Below, piece by piece: positions 16,742-26,172 of a DNA stretch of 64,000 nt (position 1 is the stretch's first letter; each line of letters starts with the position of its first letter). Position numbers and translations under genes: made by a program. The notes beneath the pieces are model-generated. The model did no database searches and was not told where the DNA came from. It saw only the letters and a list, made by a program, of their open reading frames with translations. Source of the stretch: Niabella sp. GTDB lineage: Bacteria > Bacteroidota > Bacteroidia > Chitinophagales > Chitinophagaceae. The stretch spans positions 1 to 64,000 of the forward strand of contig JAPUDO010000074.1 of assembly GCA_027493055.1 (NCBI GenBank), given 5' to 3'.

Positions 16742-19700
16742 TTAAAATTTTAAGTTAAGTGAAAACATATACATTCTTTGAGCGGGCGTGCTGGTTCCAT
16801 CGATGCCGTTATACACTTCGGGATCGATACCCGGATATTTAGTAATCATGGCCAGGTTTTGAATACCGGCGCCTACACGCAGGCTGCTTTTATTTCTCAG
16901 AATATGATTAAACGTGTACCCTATTACAACGTTATCAATTTTCAGATAGTCGCCTTTGAACAGCCAGTAGTCCGAAAAATAATGCAACTTCGACCATTCG
17001 GGTGCCCATCCCCTGAAAGTGTTGGTGGGGTATTGATTGGATGCATCAAAAAAGGAATTATTGCTTCCAGAGCTCATCGTATTCCAATATACATACTGCC
17101 CGAATGCATAGTGCATATTCGTTCCAAAGTCCCAGGCTTTGTATTTTAAGGAAGTAGAGAACCCGCCATAATAAGGCACCAAAGAGCTTTTTTGGGTATC
17201 CCATTTATTGGCATCGCTGCCATCATCATTTACAAATTCCTGCGATCCGGCTACATTGGGGTCGTAAGCAGGATTATAAAATTTTTCGATGGGCTCTCCG
17301 TTCTCATTATACACCTGTTTGGCCAGGCTGTAGGTATAAGGCATGTTGCCCACTTTATGGTACTGCGCATATCGGTTTGACCCTATACTGCCGGTTTTTA
17401 CCCATGTTTTTTCCGCTGGTCCATCGTACACTGTGAGCTTTTCAATTCTCGATGTATTGTAAGCAAAGTTGAAATTTACATTCCAGCTGATATTTTTGTT
17501 TCTGACAGGCACTCCTCCTATTGCAAATTCAAAACCTTTGCTCGACATTTCTCCAATATTCTGATCAATGGCCTCTGCAAAATTGGAACCTGCCGCTACC
17601 TTTACCGAATTCATCAGCAGATTGGAAGTATACCTTTTGTAAAAGTCTACCGCGCCATATAACCGGTTTTTAAAGAAACCGTAATCCAGGCCTATATTAG
17701 CAGTATTGGTTACTTCCCATTGAATAGAACGGTCGAAGGCCGAAGGACGGTAGGTAGTGTAAAAAAGGTCTCCCTCCCGGTACATAAAGTTATTGGTAGA
17801 GCCATAATAGGTAGCTTGATAAGCATAATCATTGTTGATGTTTTGCTGCCCGGTAGATCCATAGCTTACCCTAAACCTTAGCTCATTGATATTATCAACA
17901 TTGCTCAGAAATTTTTCGTCGTTGATATTCCAGGCAAACGCCGCAGAGGGGAAAAACCCCCACCTCGTTTCCGGTGCAAACCGGGAAGAAGCATCGGCCC
18001 TCATAGTAGCGGTTAATAAAAACCGCTTAAAGAATTTATAATTCAGCCTCGAAAACCAGGAGGCCATCGAAACGGCTCCTTCATTGGAGTTTTCCACGCT
18101 CCCCGACACAGGCGTGCCATCGTTGTAATTAGTTATACCAGACCATGAGCCATACTTCTGCATTTCATACGTATGGCCTACCGTCAGGTCAAACTGGTGT
18201 TGCTCCAGCGATTTCAGGTAATTAATATAATAATCAAATATCGTTCGCCTGCTATAGGAACTGCTGCTTGAATTGGTAGCAATACCGCCCTTTCCGAGGT
18301 TTACATTAGAGACCGACCAGGTGGAGGGTGTATTGTCGCGGCCCTTTGAATCGTCCTTAGAATGATAAGAGCTGCTGTTAAAGCCTGCATTTAAAGTAAG
18401 ATCTTCAAAGCCGTGTATTTTGTAGCTCAGAAGGAAATTGGTTAAAAGCCGGTTGTTCTTATTGGCACCCATGTTAGGAAGGGTGGCACTGGCCACAGGG
18501 TTCGATTCGCGCTGAGGTTTATTGCCCTGCTCATCGGCCCCATACATGAAATAGCCAAAAGCTTTCTGAGGGTAAGTTACGCCATTGATGGTAACCGGGC
18601 CATAATCGGCATACACCGGCTGTGTAGGATCGGTTAAAGCAGCAGCAGTAAAGGAACTTCCGCTATAGGGCGCATAAATATCGGTGTACCTGAAAGTGGC
18701 ATCCAGGCTCAAATGTTTATTAAGCAGTTTGGGCGATAAGGTAAGCGCCATCGTTTTCACGTCCCTTTTTGTATTTAAAACATTTCCCTGTTCCTGGTTA
18801 TACCCTGCCGACAGCCGGTAAGGTGTGTATGGCAGGGCGCCCGCTATACCAATGGTATGAAGATTGGTAATGCCCGTACGGGAAATAAGATCCTGCCAAT
18901 TGGTATTGGCGTTGCCCAAAAGAGCTGTGTTCCATCCCCGTTTCTCGTATTCTGCTCTAAACTCATCGGCCGAATACACATCAAGGGTTCTGAAAGGCTT
19001 GTTTACATACACATCGCCGCGGTAAGTTATTTCGGGGGAAGTGAATTTATTACCTGCACCTGCCGCGCCCCGCTTTGTTTTTACAATAATTACTCCATTG
19101 GCGCCCCGCGCACCATAAATAGCAGAGGCAGAGGCATCTTTTAACACCGTGATACTTTCAATATCATTCGGATTGATAGAAGAAAGGCTGCCTTCAGTAA
19201 GCCCGTCTACCACAATCAGCGGATCGTTGGAAGCGTTTAGGGAAGCTCCCTGGCGTATCCTTACAGTGCCACTCGAGCCGGGCGAGCCCGACCCCTGTGT
19301 GATCTGTAATCCTGCCACTTTACCCAGCAGCAGATCGGTAGTGGTGGTGGCTTTTACCCTGCTCAATTCATCGGGCTTCAATACAGCCACGGAACCGGTA
19401 ACATCTTTTTTCTTAACACCCCCGTAGCCAATCACCACCACTTCGTTCAAATTGGCAGCTAGTTTTTCCAGCTGAACAACCAATGGCCTGACATTTTCAA
19501 CGGCAACCTCCCTCAATGTATAGCCCACATGGGATACTACCAAAACAGTTCCCAAAGAAGCGCTCAGCTGAAATGACCCGTTTCCGTCAGCCGTAACGGA
19601 TACAGCCCTGCCCTTTATCGTAATATTAGCCCCTGCTACCGGCTCCCCAGTTTCCCGGTCCAAAACAGTACCCTTAATTTCTATACCGCTCTGCTGTGCC

Positions 19701-19780
19701 AGTGCATTCACTGAAACTGCAAACAGGCCCAGTAAAAAGCAAAGAACCGCCTGCAGGCGCCTCCCCTTAAATACATTCAT
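16742..19780 (-). CDS. susC: SusC/RagA-family TonB-dependent transporter
   Basis: The 1012-residue protein has a signal peptide (ending ALAQ), a carboxypeptidase-D-like regulatory domain (about residues 35-110, IKGTVLDRETGEPVAGANI), a plug domain beginning NEVVVIGYGGVKKKDVTGSV, and a beta-barrel finishing in an aromatic C-terminus (MFSLNLKF). It imports an oligosaccharide or other large nutrient with SusD, driven by TonB. It is the first gene of the susC-susD-phosphatase operon. Ligand specificity cannot be read directly. The SusR-like gene lies 217 bp upstream on the same strand. Confidence 0.96.
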   Translation of the reverse strand: MNVFKGRRLQAVLCFLLGLFAVSVNALAQQSGIEIKGTVLDRETGEPVAGANITIKGRAVSVTADGNGSFQLSASLGTVLVVSHVGYTLREVAVENVRPLVVQLEKLAANLNEVVVIGYGGVKKKDVTGSVAVLKPDELSRVKATTTTDLLLGKVAGLQITQGSGSPGSSGTVRIRQGASLNASNDPLIVVDGLTEGSLSSINPNDIESITVLKDASASAIYGARGANGVIIVKTKRGAAGAGNKFTSPEITYRGDVYVNKPFRTLDVYSADEFRAEYEKRGWNTALLGNANTNWQDLISRTGITNLHTIGIAGALPYTPYRLSAGYNQEQGNVLNTKRDVKTMALTLSPKLLNKHLSLDATFRYTDIYAPYSGSSFTAAALTDPTQPVYADYGPVTINGVTYPQKAFGYFMYGADEQGNKPQRESNPVASATLPNMGANKNNRLLTNFLLSYKIHGFEDLTLNAGFNSSSYHSKDDSKGRDNTPSTWSVSNVNLGKGGIATNSSSSSYSRRTIFDYYINYLKSLEQHQFDLTVGHTYEMQKYGSWSGITNYNDGTPVSGSVENSNEGAVSMASWFSRLNYKFFKRFLLTATMRADASSRFAPETRWGFFPSAAFAWNINDEKFLSNVDNINELRFRVSYGSTGQQNINNDYAYQATYYGSTNNFMYREGDLFYTTYRPSAFDRSIQWEVTNTANIGLDYGFFKNRLYGAVDFYKRYTSNLLMNSVKVAAGSNFAEAIDQNIGEMSSKGFEFAIGGVPVRNKNISWNVNFNFAYNTSRIEKLTVYDGPAEKTWVKTGSIGSNRYAQYHKVGNMPYTYSLAKQVYNENGEPIEKFYNPAYDPNVAGSQEFVNDDGSDANKWDTQKSSLVPYYGGFSTSLKYKAWDFGTNMHYAFGQYVYWNTMSSGSNNSFFDASNQYPTNTFRGWAPEWSKLHYFSDYWLFKGDYLKIDNVVIGYTFNHILRNKSSLRVGAGIQNLAMITKYPGIDPEVYNGIDGTSTPAQRMYMFSLNLKF

Positions 19781-19831
19781 GCTAAATAAATTTGAAAATT
19801 TTGGTTATAAATATGGCATCGCTCTAAGTTT

Positions 19832-19839
19832 CAAAAGTA
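19832..19839 (-). promoter_or_regulatory. putative -7 box of the susC operon
   Basis: The minus strand reads TACTTTTG (TAnnTTTG), about 50 bp before the susC ATG, with a GTTG about 23 bp further upstream as a weak -33. The 23-bp palindrome of the permease and SusR-like promoters is absent here. Confidence 0.4.
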
Positions 19840-19997
19840 TCGGCAATCGTACCTGTTTAGAACAACGGGAGATGATAAAAGTAGATTTGCAGGTGTATAA
19901 TTTTAATATAAATAATTATTAATCAAATACTTAATTAATTTTAAAAACCGCAATTAAGTAGAATATACAAGTTTGGCAGGTAGACTTATTACAATAA

Positions 19998-21614
19998 TCA
20001 CCTGCCAATTTGCTGTATTCTTTCAGAAAATACTTCTTTGGGGACGGCCAGCTTATTTTTTATTTTCAATGTATAATTGTAAACTGTTTGTGGCGAATAA
20101 TGCAGGAAACCGGCAATTTTACTGCTGTCTATGATACCCAACCGATTCAATGCAAAAACCCGCAGCTCGGGGGTAAGGATATCGCCCGATTTAGAGACAA
20201 TACGCTCATCACTTTTCAGCAATTCATTAAATTCGCTGATAAAATTGGGATAAATACTAAGAAAGACAGCATCAAAATTCTGAAAAAACTCCTTCAGCTC
20301 ATTGGTCACCAGGGAAGAAGTGCCGGTCATTTTGAGCACTTCATCAGTTTGTTTAGCTTTTAATTTTTTATTGAGAATCAAACGGTAATCTTCCAGCTTA
20401 TTGATGTAAGAAGAACAAAGATTAAAAACATATCCAATATAGGTCTCCTTCACATGATCCGATTCAGACAATTTTTTATTCAGTTCCTTTAACTCTTCAT
20501 TGATCAGCAGCAGCGCCTCATTTTTCTTTTTTACCAATAACCTGGCGGCATGATTTTTTTGAAGCTGTTTATAAATAAAAACTATACAAAGCAGCAAAAC
20601 AAATGAAAGTACTGAAATAAGAACAAGATACCTGAAAAGCTTATCTTTTTCCTCTTTCATTTTCTTATCATAAGAGGCTACAATAATAGGCAGCGCTTCC
20701 GATACTTCGATCATCCGGAAGCGTGCCTTTGCAAATGACGCATCTTCCATGGCACACCTGATATAGGCATAAGCCCTTTCCAGGTCGCCTTGTTTGTAAA
20801 GCATAACAGCCAGCTTCTGAAGTGCGATATAGCTTTTAACAGCCCTTTTAATGTCGGCTGCAGCAGATATAGCCAGGTATTCTTTCTGCAGATCTGATTT
20901 TCCTGTTTTTCCATAAACTTCAGAGATCCCGTACGCTATAGCACCTGTTTCAATATCATTCACTCCAAGCTTTTCATAACATGAGTCCATAAGCGCCAGA
21001 GCCTCCGCGTATTTACCCTGTTCTGTAAGCTTACCATTTAAGATCAGTTTATATGCAAGCGTATGAGGATCGGTTACCTGTAATAAGGAATCTTTATAAA
21101 AAGTAATGATACTTTTATAATGCTTTTTTTCCTGTTGCGACAATGCATTCTGCAGCAACAGGGAATAAATTGAATGAAAGAGGTGAAAATAATAACTCCA
21201 TTGGCTTTTCTCCAAATCAGACCTCTTTATCCGGTCCATAATGTCGAAAGTTTCTTTGTACATTCCCATCTTACCTAACATTTCTGCAATATTCATCTGC
21301 GATTCGTATTGCAGCTGTACATTGTTCAACCGCCTGGCAATAGCATTTTTCTTTTTTGCTACCCATAACGCTGAATCTAAATTGTACTTTTTATATTCTT
21401 CAAAGATCCGGGTATACAAAATATAGCTTTTTTCAATGTCGGAATTTTGATTAACAGCAATCTTTAAGCTGTCAATACGAAACTCTTTTGTTTCTGCAAA
21501 TTGGGCACGCTTTTTTATCGCATCGTCCAGCAGCTTTAATACCGAATCGGTACGGCTTTGAGCAAATAAGGCCATTGAGAAACATATCGCCGGTAAAAGA
21601 AATATTTTTTGCAT
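19998..21614 (-). CDS. susR: SusR-like membrane-spanning transcriptional regulator
   Basis: Using the Met at 21614, which gives a clean signal peptide (MQKIFLLPAICF...LFAQ), the product is about 538 residues. A periplasmic helical, TPR-like region spans roughly residues 20-320. One transmembrane helix lies near residues 325-348 (LVLISVLSFVLLLCIVF), then a coiled coil and a C-terminal LuxR/SusR-type helix-turn-helix (IAGFLHYSPQTVYNYTLKIKNKL). This layout and length match B. thetaiotaomicron SusR, which senses maltose across the inner membrane and activates sus genes. The context of GH13 enzyme, permease and susCD agrees. Its promoter is identical to that of the permease-amylase operon, suggesting autoregulation. 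Confidence 0.85.
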   Translation of the reverse strand: MQKIFLLPAICFSMALFAQSRTDSVLKLLDDAIKKRAQFAETKEFRIDSLKIAVNQNSDIEKSYILYTRIFEEYKKYNLDSALWVAKKKNAIARRLNNVQLQYESQMNIAEMLGKMGMYKETFDIMDRIKRSDLEKSQWSYYFHLFHSIYSLLLQNALSQQEKKHYKSIITFYKDSLLQVTDPHTLAYKLILNGKLTEQGKYAEALALMDSCYEKLGVNDIETGAIAYGISEVYGKTGKSDLQKEYLAISAAADIKRAVKSYIALQKLAVMLYKQGDLERAYAYIRCAMEDASFAKARFRMIEVSEALPIIVASYDKKMKEEKDKLFRYLVLISVLSFVLLLCIVFIYKQLQKNHAARLLVKKKNEALLLINEELKELNKKLSESDHVKETYIGYVFNLCSSYINKLEDYRLILNKKLKAKQTDEVLKMTGTSSLVTNELKEFFQNFDAVFLSIYPNFISEFNELLKSDERIVSKSGDILTPELRVFALNRLGIIDSSKIAGFLHYSPQTVYNYTLKIKNKLAVPKEVFSERIQQIGR

Positions 21615-21713
21615 AGTAAAAAATGTAAGCGAATGCAAAATCCAAAGCGTTTTTCTATTATCTGGTGCCGACTGCAGCAACTATACAGGCAATCGTTTTA
21701 GTACATTATACCG

Positions 21714-21760
21714 CAAATATAATATGTATTAAGTACACATTAAAATTTATTTATAAAAAA
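21714..21760 (-). promoter_or_regulatory. promoter/operator of the SusR-like gene (47-bp element, copy 2)
   Basis: It is identical to 13241-13287: -7 box TATATTTG at 21714-21721 on the minus strand and near-palindrome at 21720-21742. The distal A/T tail doubles as the T-run of the glgC terminator. It lies 100 bp before the preferred start at 21614. Confidence 0.7.
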
Positions 21761-21778
21761 ACCCTGCCGGGCAGGGTT
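21753..21778 (-). terminator. intrinsic terminator of glgA-glgC
   Basis: On the minus strand an 8-bp stem AACCCTGC/GCAGGGTT with a 3-nt loop is followed by a run of Ts, starting 9 bp after the glgC stop codon. Confidence 0.85.
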
Positions 21779-21786
21779 GAATGTTG

Positions 21787-23067
21787 TTATACTACATAAC
21801 CATTGGGGAAAACAGCTCCCTTCTTGGTAACGATAATTCCGTCTTTTATGGTGTATAGCTCGGTCTCAGCTGGCGCCAGATGCGGACCACCATTCAGGCG
21901 TACATCATCGCCTATACGGCAGTTTTTATCGATGATACAATTTTTAAGGTAGCAACGTTTGCCTATACCAATAGGCGGGCGGCCCCTGTTCTCATCGTTG
22001 GTAATATCATCTATCGTTTCATAAAAATCGCTACCCATTACATAACAGCTCACCACAGTAGACCCATATCCTATACGTGAACGAACGCCTATAACACTAT
22101 GCTCAATGCGCGATGCATTAATGATGCATCCCTCTGCAATAACGGTCTTTTCGAGGGTAGTACCGCTGATCTTTGCCGGAGGCAGCATACGGGGACGCGT
22201 ATAAATAGATTTTGTGTTATCAAACAAATTAAACTCCGGTATATCTGCTGTAAGCTCAAGATTAGCCTCAAAGAAAGAATAAATATTTCCTATATCTGTC
22301 CAGTACCCTTCATACTGATAGCTGGCTACCGTGTAGGAATCGATAGATGAGGGAATAATCTCTTTTCCGAAGTCGGTAGCATCAGGATGGATCTTTAACA
22401 GCAGGTCCAGCAACAGCTGCCTGTTAAAAACATAAATACCCATAGATGCCAGGTAGTTCCTGCCTTTTTGCTGCATGGCAGGGCCGGTATCGCTTACCCA
22501 CTCGCCTAAGATATCTCGTGAAGGTTTTTCAATAAAAGAACTGATAAGATTTTCTTCATTTACTTTTAAAATACCAAATTCGGGAGCTTCCCTGTCACCT
22601 ACAGGAATAGTTGCAATGGAGATATCCGCACCACAGGCTTTATGATTTTCGATCATTTTATGAAAGTCCATCTGATACAGCTGATCCCCTGAAAGTATTA
22701 AAACATACTCGCTGGGAAAGGCCGAAAGATGTCGCAGGCACTGCCTTACCGCGTCAGCAGTTCCCTGGTACCAGGCCGGGTTATCGGGTGTTTGCTCTGC
22801 AGCAAGTATATCAACAAAAGCAGTACTGAAAGCACTGAACCGGTAGGTATTTTTAATATGCCTGTTTAGCGAAGCCGAGTTGAACTGCGTCAGTACAAAC
22901 ATCCTGTTAATATCTGAATTAATACAGTTAGAAATAGGGATATCTACTAACCTATATTTGCCTGCAATTGGTACTGCGGGTTTTGACCTGCTGCTGGTTA
23001 AAGGGGCAAGCCTTGTTCCGGCGCCACCGCCCAGAATCATTGCGATAACTTCCTGCGAGATACTCAT
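21787..23067 (-). CDS. glgC: glucose-1-phosphate adenylyltransferase
   Basis: The 426-residue enzyme makes ADP-glucose from glucose-1-phosphate and ATP, the committed step of bacterial glycogen synthesis. The N-terminal nucleotidyltransferase domain has GGGAGTRLAPLTSSRSKPAV and the substrate region WYQGTADAVRQ. The C-terminal left-handed beta-helix follows (SVIGVRSRIGYGSTVV and later). Length and motifs are normal. It follows glgA by 79 bp and is closed by an intrinsic terminator. Placement next to the sus-like genes links glucan uptake and storage. Confidence 0.96.
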   Translation of the reverse strand: MSISQEVIAMILGGGAGTRLAPLTSSRSKPAVPIAGKYRLVDIPISNCINSDINRMFVLTQFNSASLNRHIKNTYRFSAFSTAFVDILAAEQTPDNPAWYQGTADAVRQCLRHLSAFPSEYVLILSGDQLYQMDFHKMIENHKACGADISIATIPVGDREAPEFGILKVNEENLISSFIEKPSRDILGEWVSDTGPAMQQKGRNYLASMGIYVFNRQLLLDLLLKIHPDATDFGKEIIPSSIDSYTVASYQYEGYWTDIGNIYSFFEANLELTADIPEFNLFDNTKSIYTRPRMLPPAKISGTTLEKTVIAEGCIINASRIEHSVIGVRSRIGYGSTVVSCYVMGSDFYETIDDITNDENRGRPPIGIGKRCYLKNCIIDKNCRIGDDVRLNGGPHLAPAETELYTIKDGIIVTKKGAVFPNGYVV

Positions 23068-23146
23068 AAAATTAATTTTTAAAGTTTTTTGTTGTTGGCT
23101 GAGAGGGTATTTTAGTTAATTGATTGCGGAATCACTTTTATCAAAA

Positions 23147-24574
23147 TTATGGTTGCTTTACCGATTCATATAATTCGATATATTTTTTAGCAGAAGAGGT
23201 CCAACTGTGGTCTATATCCATAATTTGCTGAACAATTTCTCCCAGCTGGCCGGGCTTATTCTCATACAAGTCAATGGCCCTGCCTACAGAATAGGCAATA
23301 TCACCTACACTTGACTGTTCCATAGTAATGCCAAAACCACCTGGGGCACCATAGTCTGTAACAGTATCTTTCAGTCCGCCTATATTTCTTACTATAGGCA
23401 CTGTACCATATCGCAAAGCATACAGCTGGTTTAAACCGCAAGGCTCTACCCTGCTGGGCATGAGTATAAAATCTGATCCGGCATATATCAGGTGGCTTAA
23501 CGACTCGCTATAACCTATATAAGTATTTACAAATCCCTTTAATGTCTTGTTCATATCAGACAGGGCAGACTCTACATAAGGATTCCCTGATCCCAGTACC
23601 AAAAAGGAGGCTTTCCCGCCATACTGATATACAGACTGGCTAATGGCCTCGGGCAACAGGTCTGCCGCCTTTTCATCCACCAGCCGGCCAATAAAGCTGA
23701 TCAGCGGTTTTTCAGGATCAAGGCTAAATTGCTTCATCAGCTCAGCTTTGTTAGCGGCCTTGCCGCTTTTAACTGTTTTCTGATCATAATTCTTAAGGAG
23801 GTAAGGATCTGTAGCCGGGTTCCACACATCCGAGTCGATACCATTGATAATACCGCTGCATTTACCCTTTTCATATTCAAACAGGGTTTCAAGACCGGCA
23901 GCAGACTGACGCAGCTCCTCCATATAATTAGGGCTTACGGTAGTTACTTTCCAGGCGCACTTTACAGATGAAGCCATAGGATTAATAAGACCGTTCCAAT
24001 CCAGGTAACCCCAGTTCCAGGTGTCATAAGCCGGAATTAAATAATATTTATCCCAGCTAAACTGCCCCTGGTACTGGCCATTATGAATAGTAAAGATATT
24101 GGGGATATTAGCCAGCTGGTAGCGAAAAGCATGGGCATGCTTACAAAAGAAGGGAATGAAACCCGCCTGGTGATCATGGCAATGCAGTATATCCGGTTTA
24201 TGATGCCAACGGCTGATCCAATCGCACACAGCCAACTGGAATGAGATGAACCTTTCTGCATCATCATCGTAACCATAAATTTTTTCCCTGTCAAGCACAC
24301 CGTTGATATCTACCAGGTAAAGATCAAAGCCAAGTTTATTGGTCTTCTCCTTAATTACACTATACTTAAACCAATGGCTTCCCAGGGCTTGTCCGCCCTC
24401 ATGAACCAGTTCCCATTCATTGTCGTATAAAAATTTAGTACGGTACATGGGCATTACTACTTTTGCTAAATGGCCCAATTCGTTTTGATACTTAGGCAAG
24501 GCTCCTACTACATCTCCAAGTCCCCCGGCTTTCGCCATAGGGTAGCATTCCGCCGATACGTGAACAATCTCCAT
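23147..24574 (-). CDS. glgA: glycogen synthase (ADP-glucose type, GT5)
   Basis: The 475-residue GT-B glycosyltransferase extends alpha-1,4-glucan from ADP-glucose. The N-terminal AKAGGLGDVVGALP is the KxGGL ADP-glucose motif. The GT5 C-terminal domain has FIGRLVDEKAADLL and SRVEPCGLNQLYALRYGTVP, containing the catalytic Glu motif. It is slightly different from the E. coli type in the acceptor region, as usual for Bacteroidota. It is the first gene of glgA-glgC and is divergent from the hexose transporter. Confidence 0.95.
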   Translation of the reverse strand: MEIVHVSAECYPMAKAGGLGDVVGALPKYQNELGHLAKVVMPMYRTKFLYDNEWELVHEGGQALGSHWFKYSVIKEKTNKLGFDLYLVDINGVLDREKIYGYDDDAERFISFQLAVCDWISRWHHKPDILHCHDHQAGFIPFFCKHAHAFRYQLANIPNIFTIHNGQYQGQFSWDKYYLIPAYDTWNWGYLDWNGLINPMASSVKCAWKVTTVSPNYMEELRQSAAGLETLFEYEKGKCSGIINGIDSDVWNPATDPYLLKNYDQKTVKSGKAANKAELMKQFSLDPEKPLISFIGRLVDEKAADLLPEAISQSVYQYGGKASFLVLGSGNPYVESALSDMNKTLKGFVNTYIGYSESLSHLIYAGSDFILMPSRVEPCGLNQLYALRYGTVPIVRNIGGLKDTVTDYGAPGGFGITMEQSSVGDIAYSVGRAIDLYENKPGQLGEIVQQIMDIDHSWTSSAKKYIELYESVKQP

Positions 24575-24702
24575 AATTTATAATTGCTTCGACTAAAAAT
24601 AGTAATAATTTGTATAAAACAAACAACAATCTATTTAATTTAAAATTTTTAGTTACGTTTTATCTCTTTACATTTAACACCGCAATTAACAAAAACGATT
24701 TT

Positions 24703-26139
24703 ATGAGTACACAAAAAACGAACTGGTCCCAATTCGGAACACTAATTACTGTATTCTTTTTTTGGGGCTTTGTTGCTGCCAGCAACGACATTCTGATCCC
24801 GGTTTTTAAAAAAGCATTTGACCTCTCCCAAACGCAAAGCCAGTTGGTTTCTTTTGCTTTTTATGTAGCATATACCGTGGGATCTATTATTTATATGCTT
24901 ATCTCTAAAAGCATAAAGCAGGACATCACTAACAAAATAGGTTACAAGAACGGCCTTATAGTAGGATTGATCATTTCTGCCCTGGGTACGCTTCTGTTTT
25001 ATCCTGCTGCAAACATGGGATCTTTCGGACTGATGATATCAGGATTGTTTATTGTAGGACTTGGCTTCTCGCTTCAGCAGATAGTAGCCAACCCGCTGGC
25101 CATTGAGTTAGGCCCTCCGGCCACCGGTTCCCAGCGGCTTACATTAGCTGGTGGTATTAATAATTTCGGAACTACTATCGGACCTCTTATTGTAGCTTTC
25201 GCCATTTTCGGTTCTGCAGAGTCCAACACGGAAGCAAGTATTGAAAGTGTAAAAACGCCTTACCTTATTTTGGGCGCCGTCTTCATCCTGGTAGCCATTA
25301 TGCTTAAATTCTCATCGTTACCGGCTGTTACTGCTGTAAACACTGAAGATACTGAAGACAAACAGCCCGGCCATCACAGGAGCTCGGCCTTTAAGTACCC
25401 GCAATTAGTGCTGGGTATGATTGCCATATTTTTATATGTAGGTGTAGAAGTTGCCACTGCCGCTAACCTACCTGCTTATATGGAAAAAGATCTCGGGTTT
25501 CATACTAAAGATGTAGCACCATACATATCCCTTTACTGGGCCAGCCTTATGATTGGACGCTGGGGCGGAGCCGTGGAAGCCTTTGATGTAAACGCCGGAG
25601 CAAAGAAGATCTTAAGATTTTTAGCGCCCTATCTTGCCTTTGGAGTATTCCTGATAGTAAATGCTATTGCCCGGCATGACCTGGCGCCATTTTATATTTA
25701 TGGAGCTATCATTCTTATTATGATTGCCGGGGATATAGCCAGCAAAGGCAACCCTGCTAAAATGCTGCTCATTTACTCCATATTAGGCATTACAGCGCTG
25801 ATAATAGGTATGACTACTACCGGTATGGTATCAGTCTATTCTTTTACAAGCGTGGGATTATTCTGCAGCACACTTTGGCCCTGTATTTTTGCACTGGCCA
25901 TTAACGGGCTGGGCAAACATACAAACCAGGGCTCCGGCTATCTTATTATGATGATAATGGGTGGCGGTGTTATGAGCGTGGCTCAGGGAGCACTGGCCGA
26001 TGCTACTTCCATTCACGCCAGCTATGTGATAGGTGTAGCCTGCTTTTCTTACCTGGTATTTTATGCATTGCGCGTAAGCAGCATCTTAAAATCCCAGGGC
26101 ATTGACCTTGACAAAATTGCAAAAGGCAGTGGCCACTAA
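24703..26139 (+). CDS. MFS sugar transporter, glucose/galactose (FHS/GluP) type
   Basis: The likely start is the ATG at 24703 (MSTQKTNWSQFG), giving 478 residues; the upstream in-frame reading from 24610 adds an AT-rich non-conserved extension. The protein has 12 predicted membrane segments and the FHS signatures FFFWGFVAASNDILIP in TM1 and QQIVANPLAIELGPP in TM4. Family members import glucose, galactose or fucose by proton symport. It precedes a ROK sugar kinase by 33 bp, so the pair probably takes up and phosphorylates a hexose. Confidence 0.9.
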   Translation: MSTQKTNWSQFGTLITVFFFWGFVAASNDILIPVFKKAFDLSQTQSQLVSFAFYVAYTVGSIIYMLISKSIKQDITNKIGYKNGLIVGLIISALGTLLFYPAANMGSFGLMISGLFIVGLGFSLQQIVANPLAIELGPPATGSQRLTLAGGINNFGTTIGPLIVAFAIFGSAESNTEASIESVKTPYLILGAVFILVAIMLKFSSLPAVTAVNTEDTEDKQPGHHRSSAFKYPQLVLGMIAIFLYVGVEVATAANLPAYMEKDLGFHTKDVAPYISLYWASLMIGRWGGAVEAFDVNAGAKKILRFLAPYLAFGVFLIVNAIARHDLAPFYIYGAIILIMIAGDIASKGNPAKMLLIYSILGITALIIGMTTTGMVSVYSFTSVGLFCSTLWPCIFALAINGLGKHTNQGSGYLIMMIMGGGVMSVAQGALADATSIHASYVIGVACFSYLVFYALRVSSILKSQGIDLDKIAKGSGH

Positions 26140-26172
26140 AACGATTCATTCATTTTTCTAAATCTTGCATAT

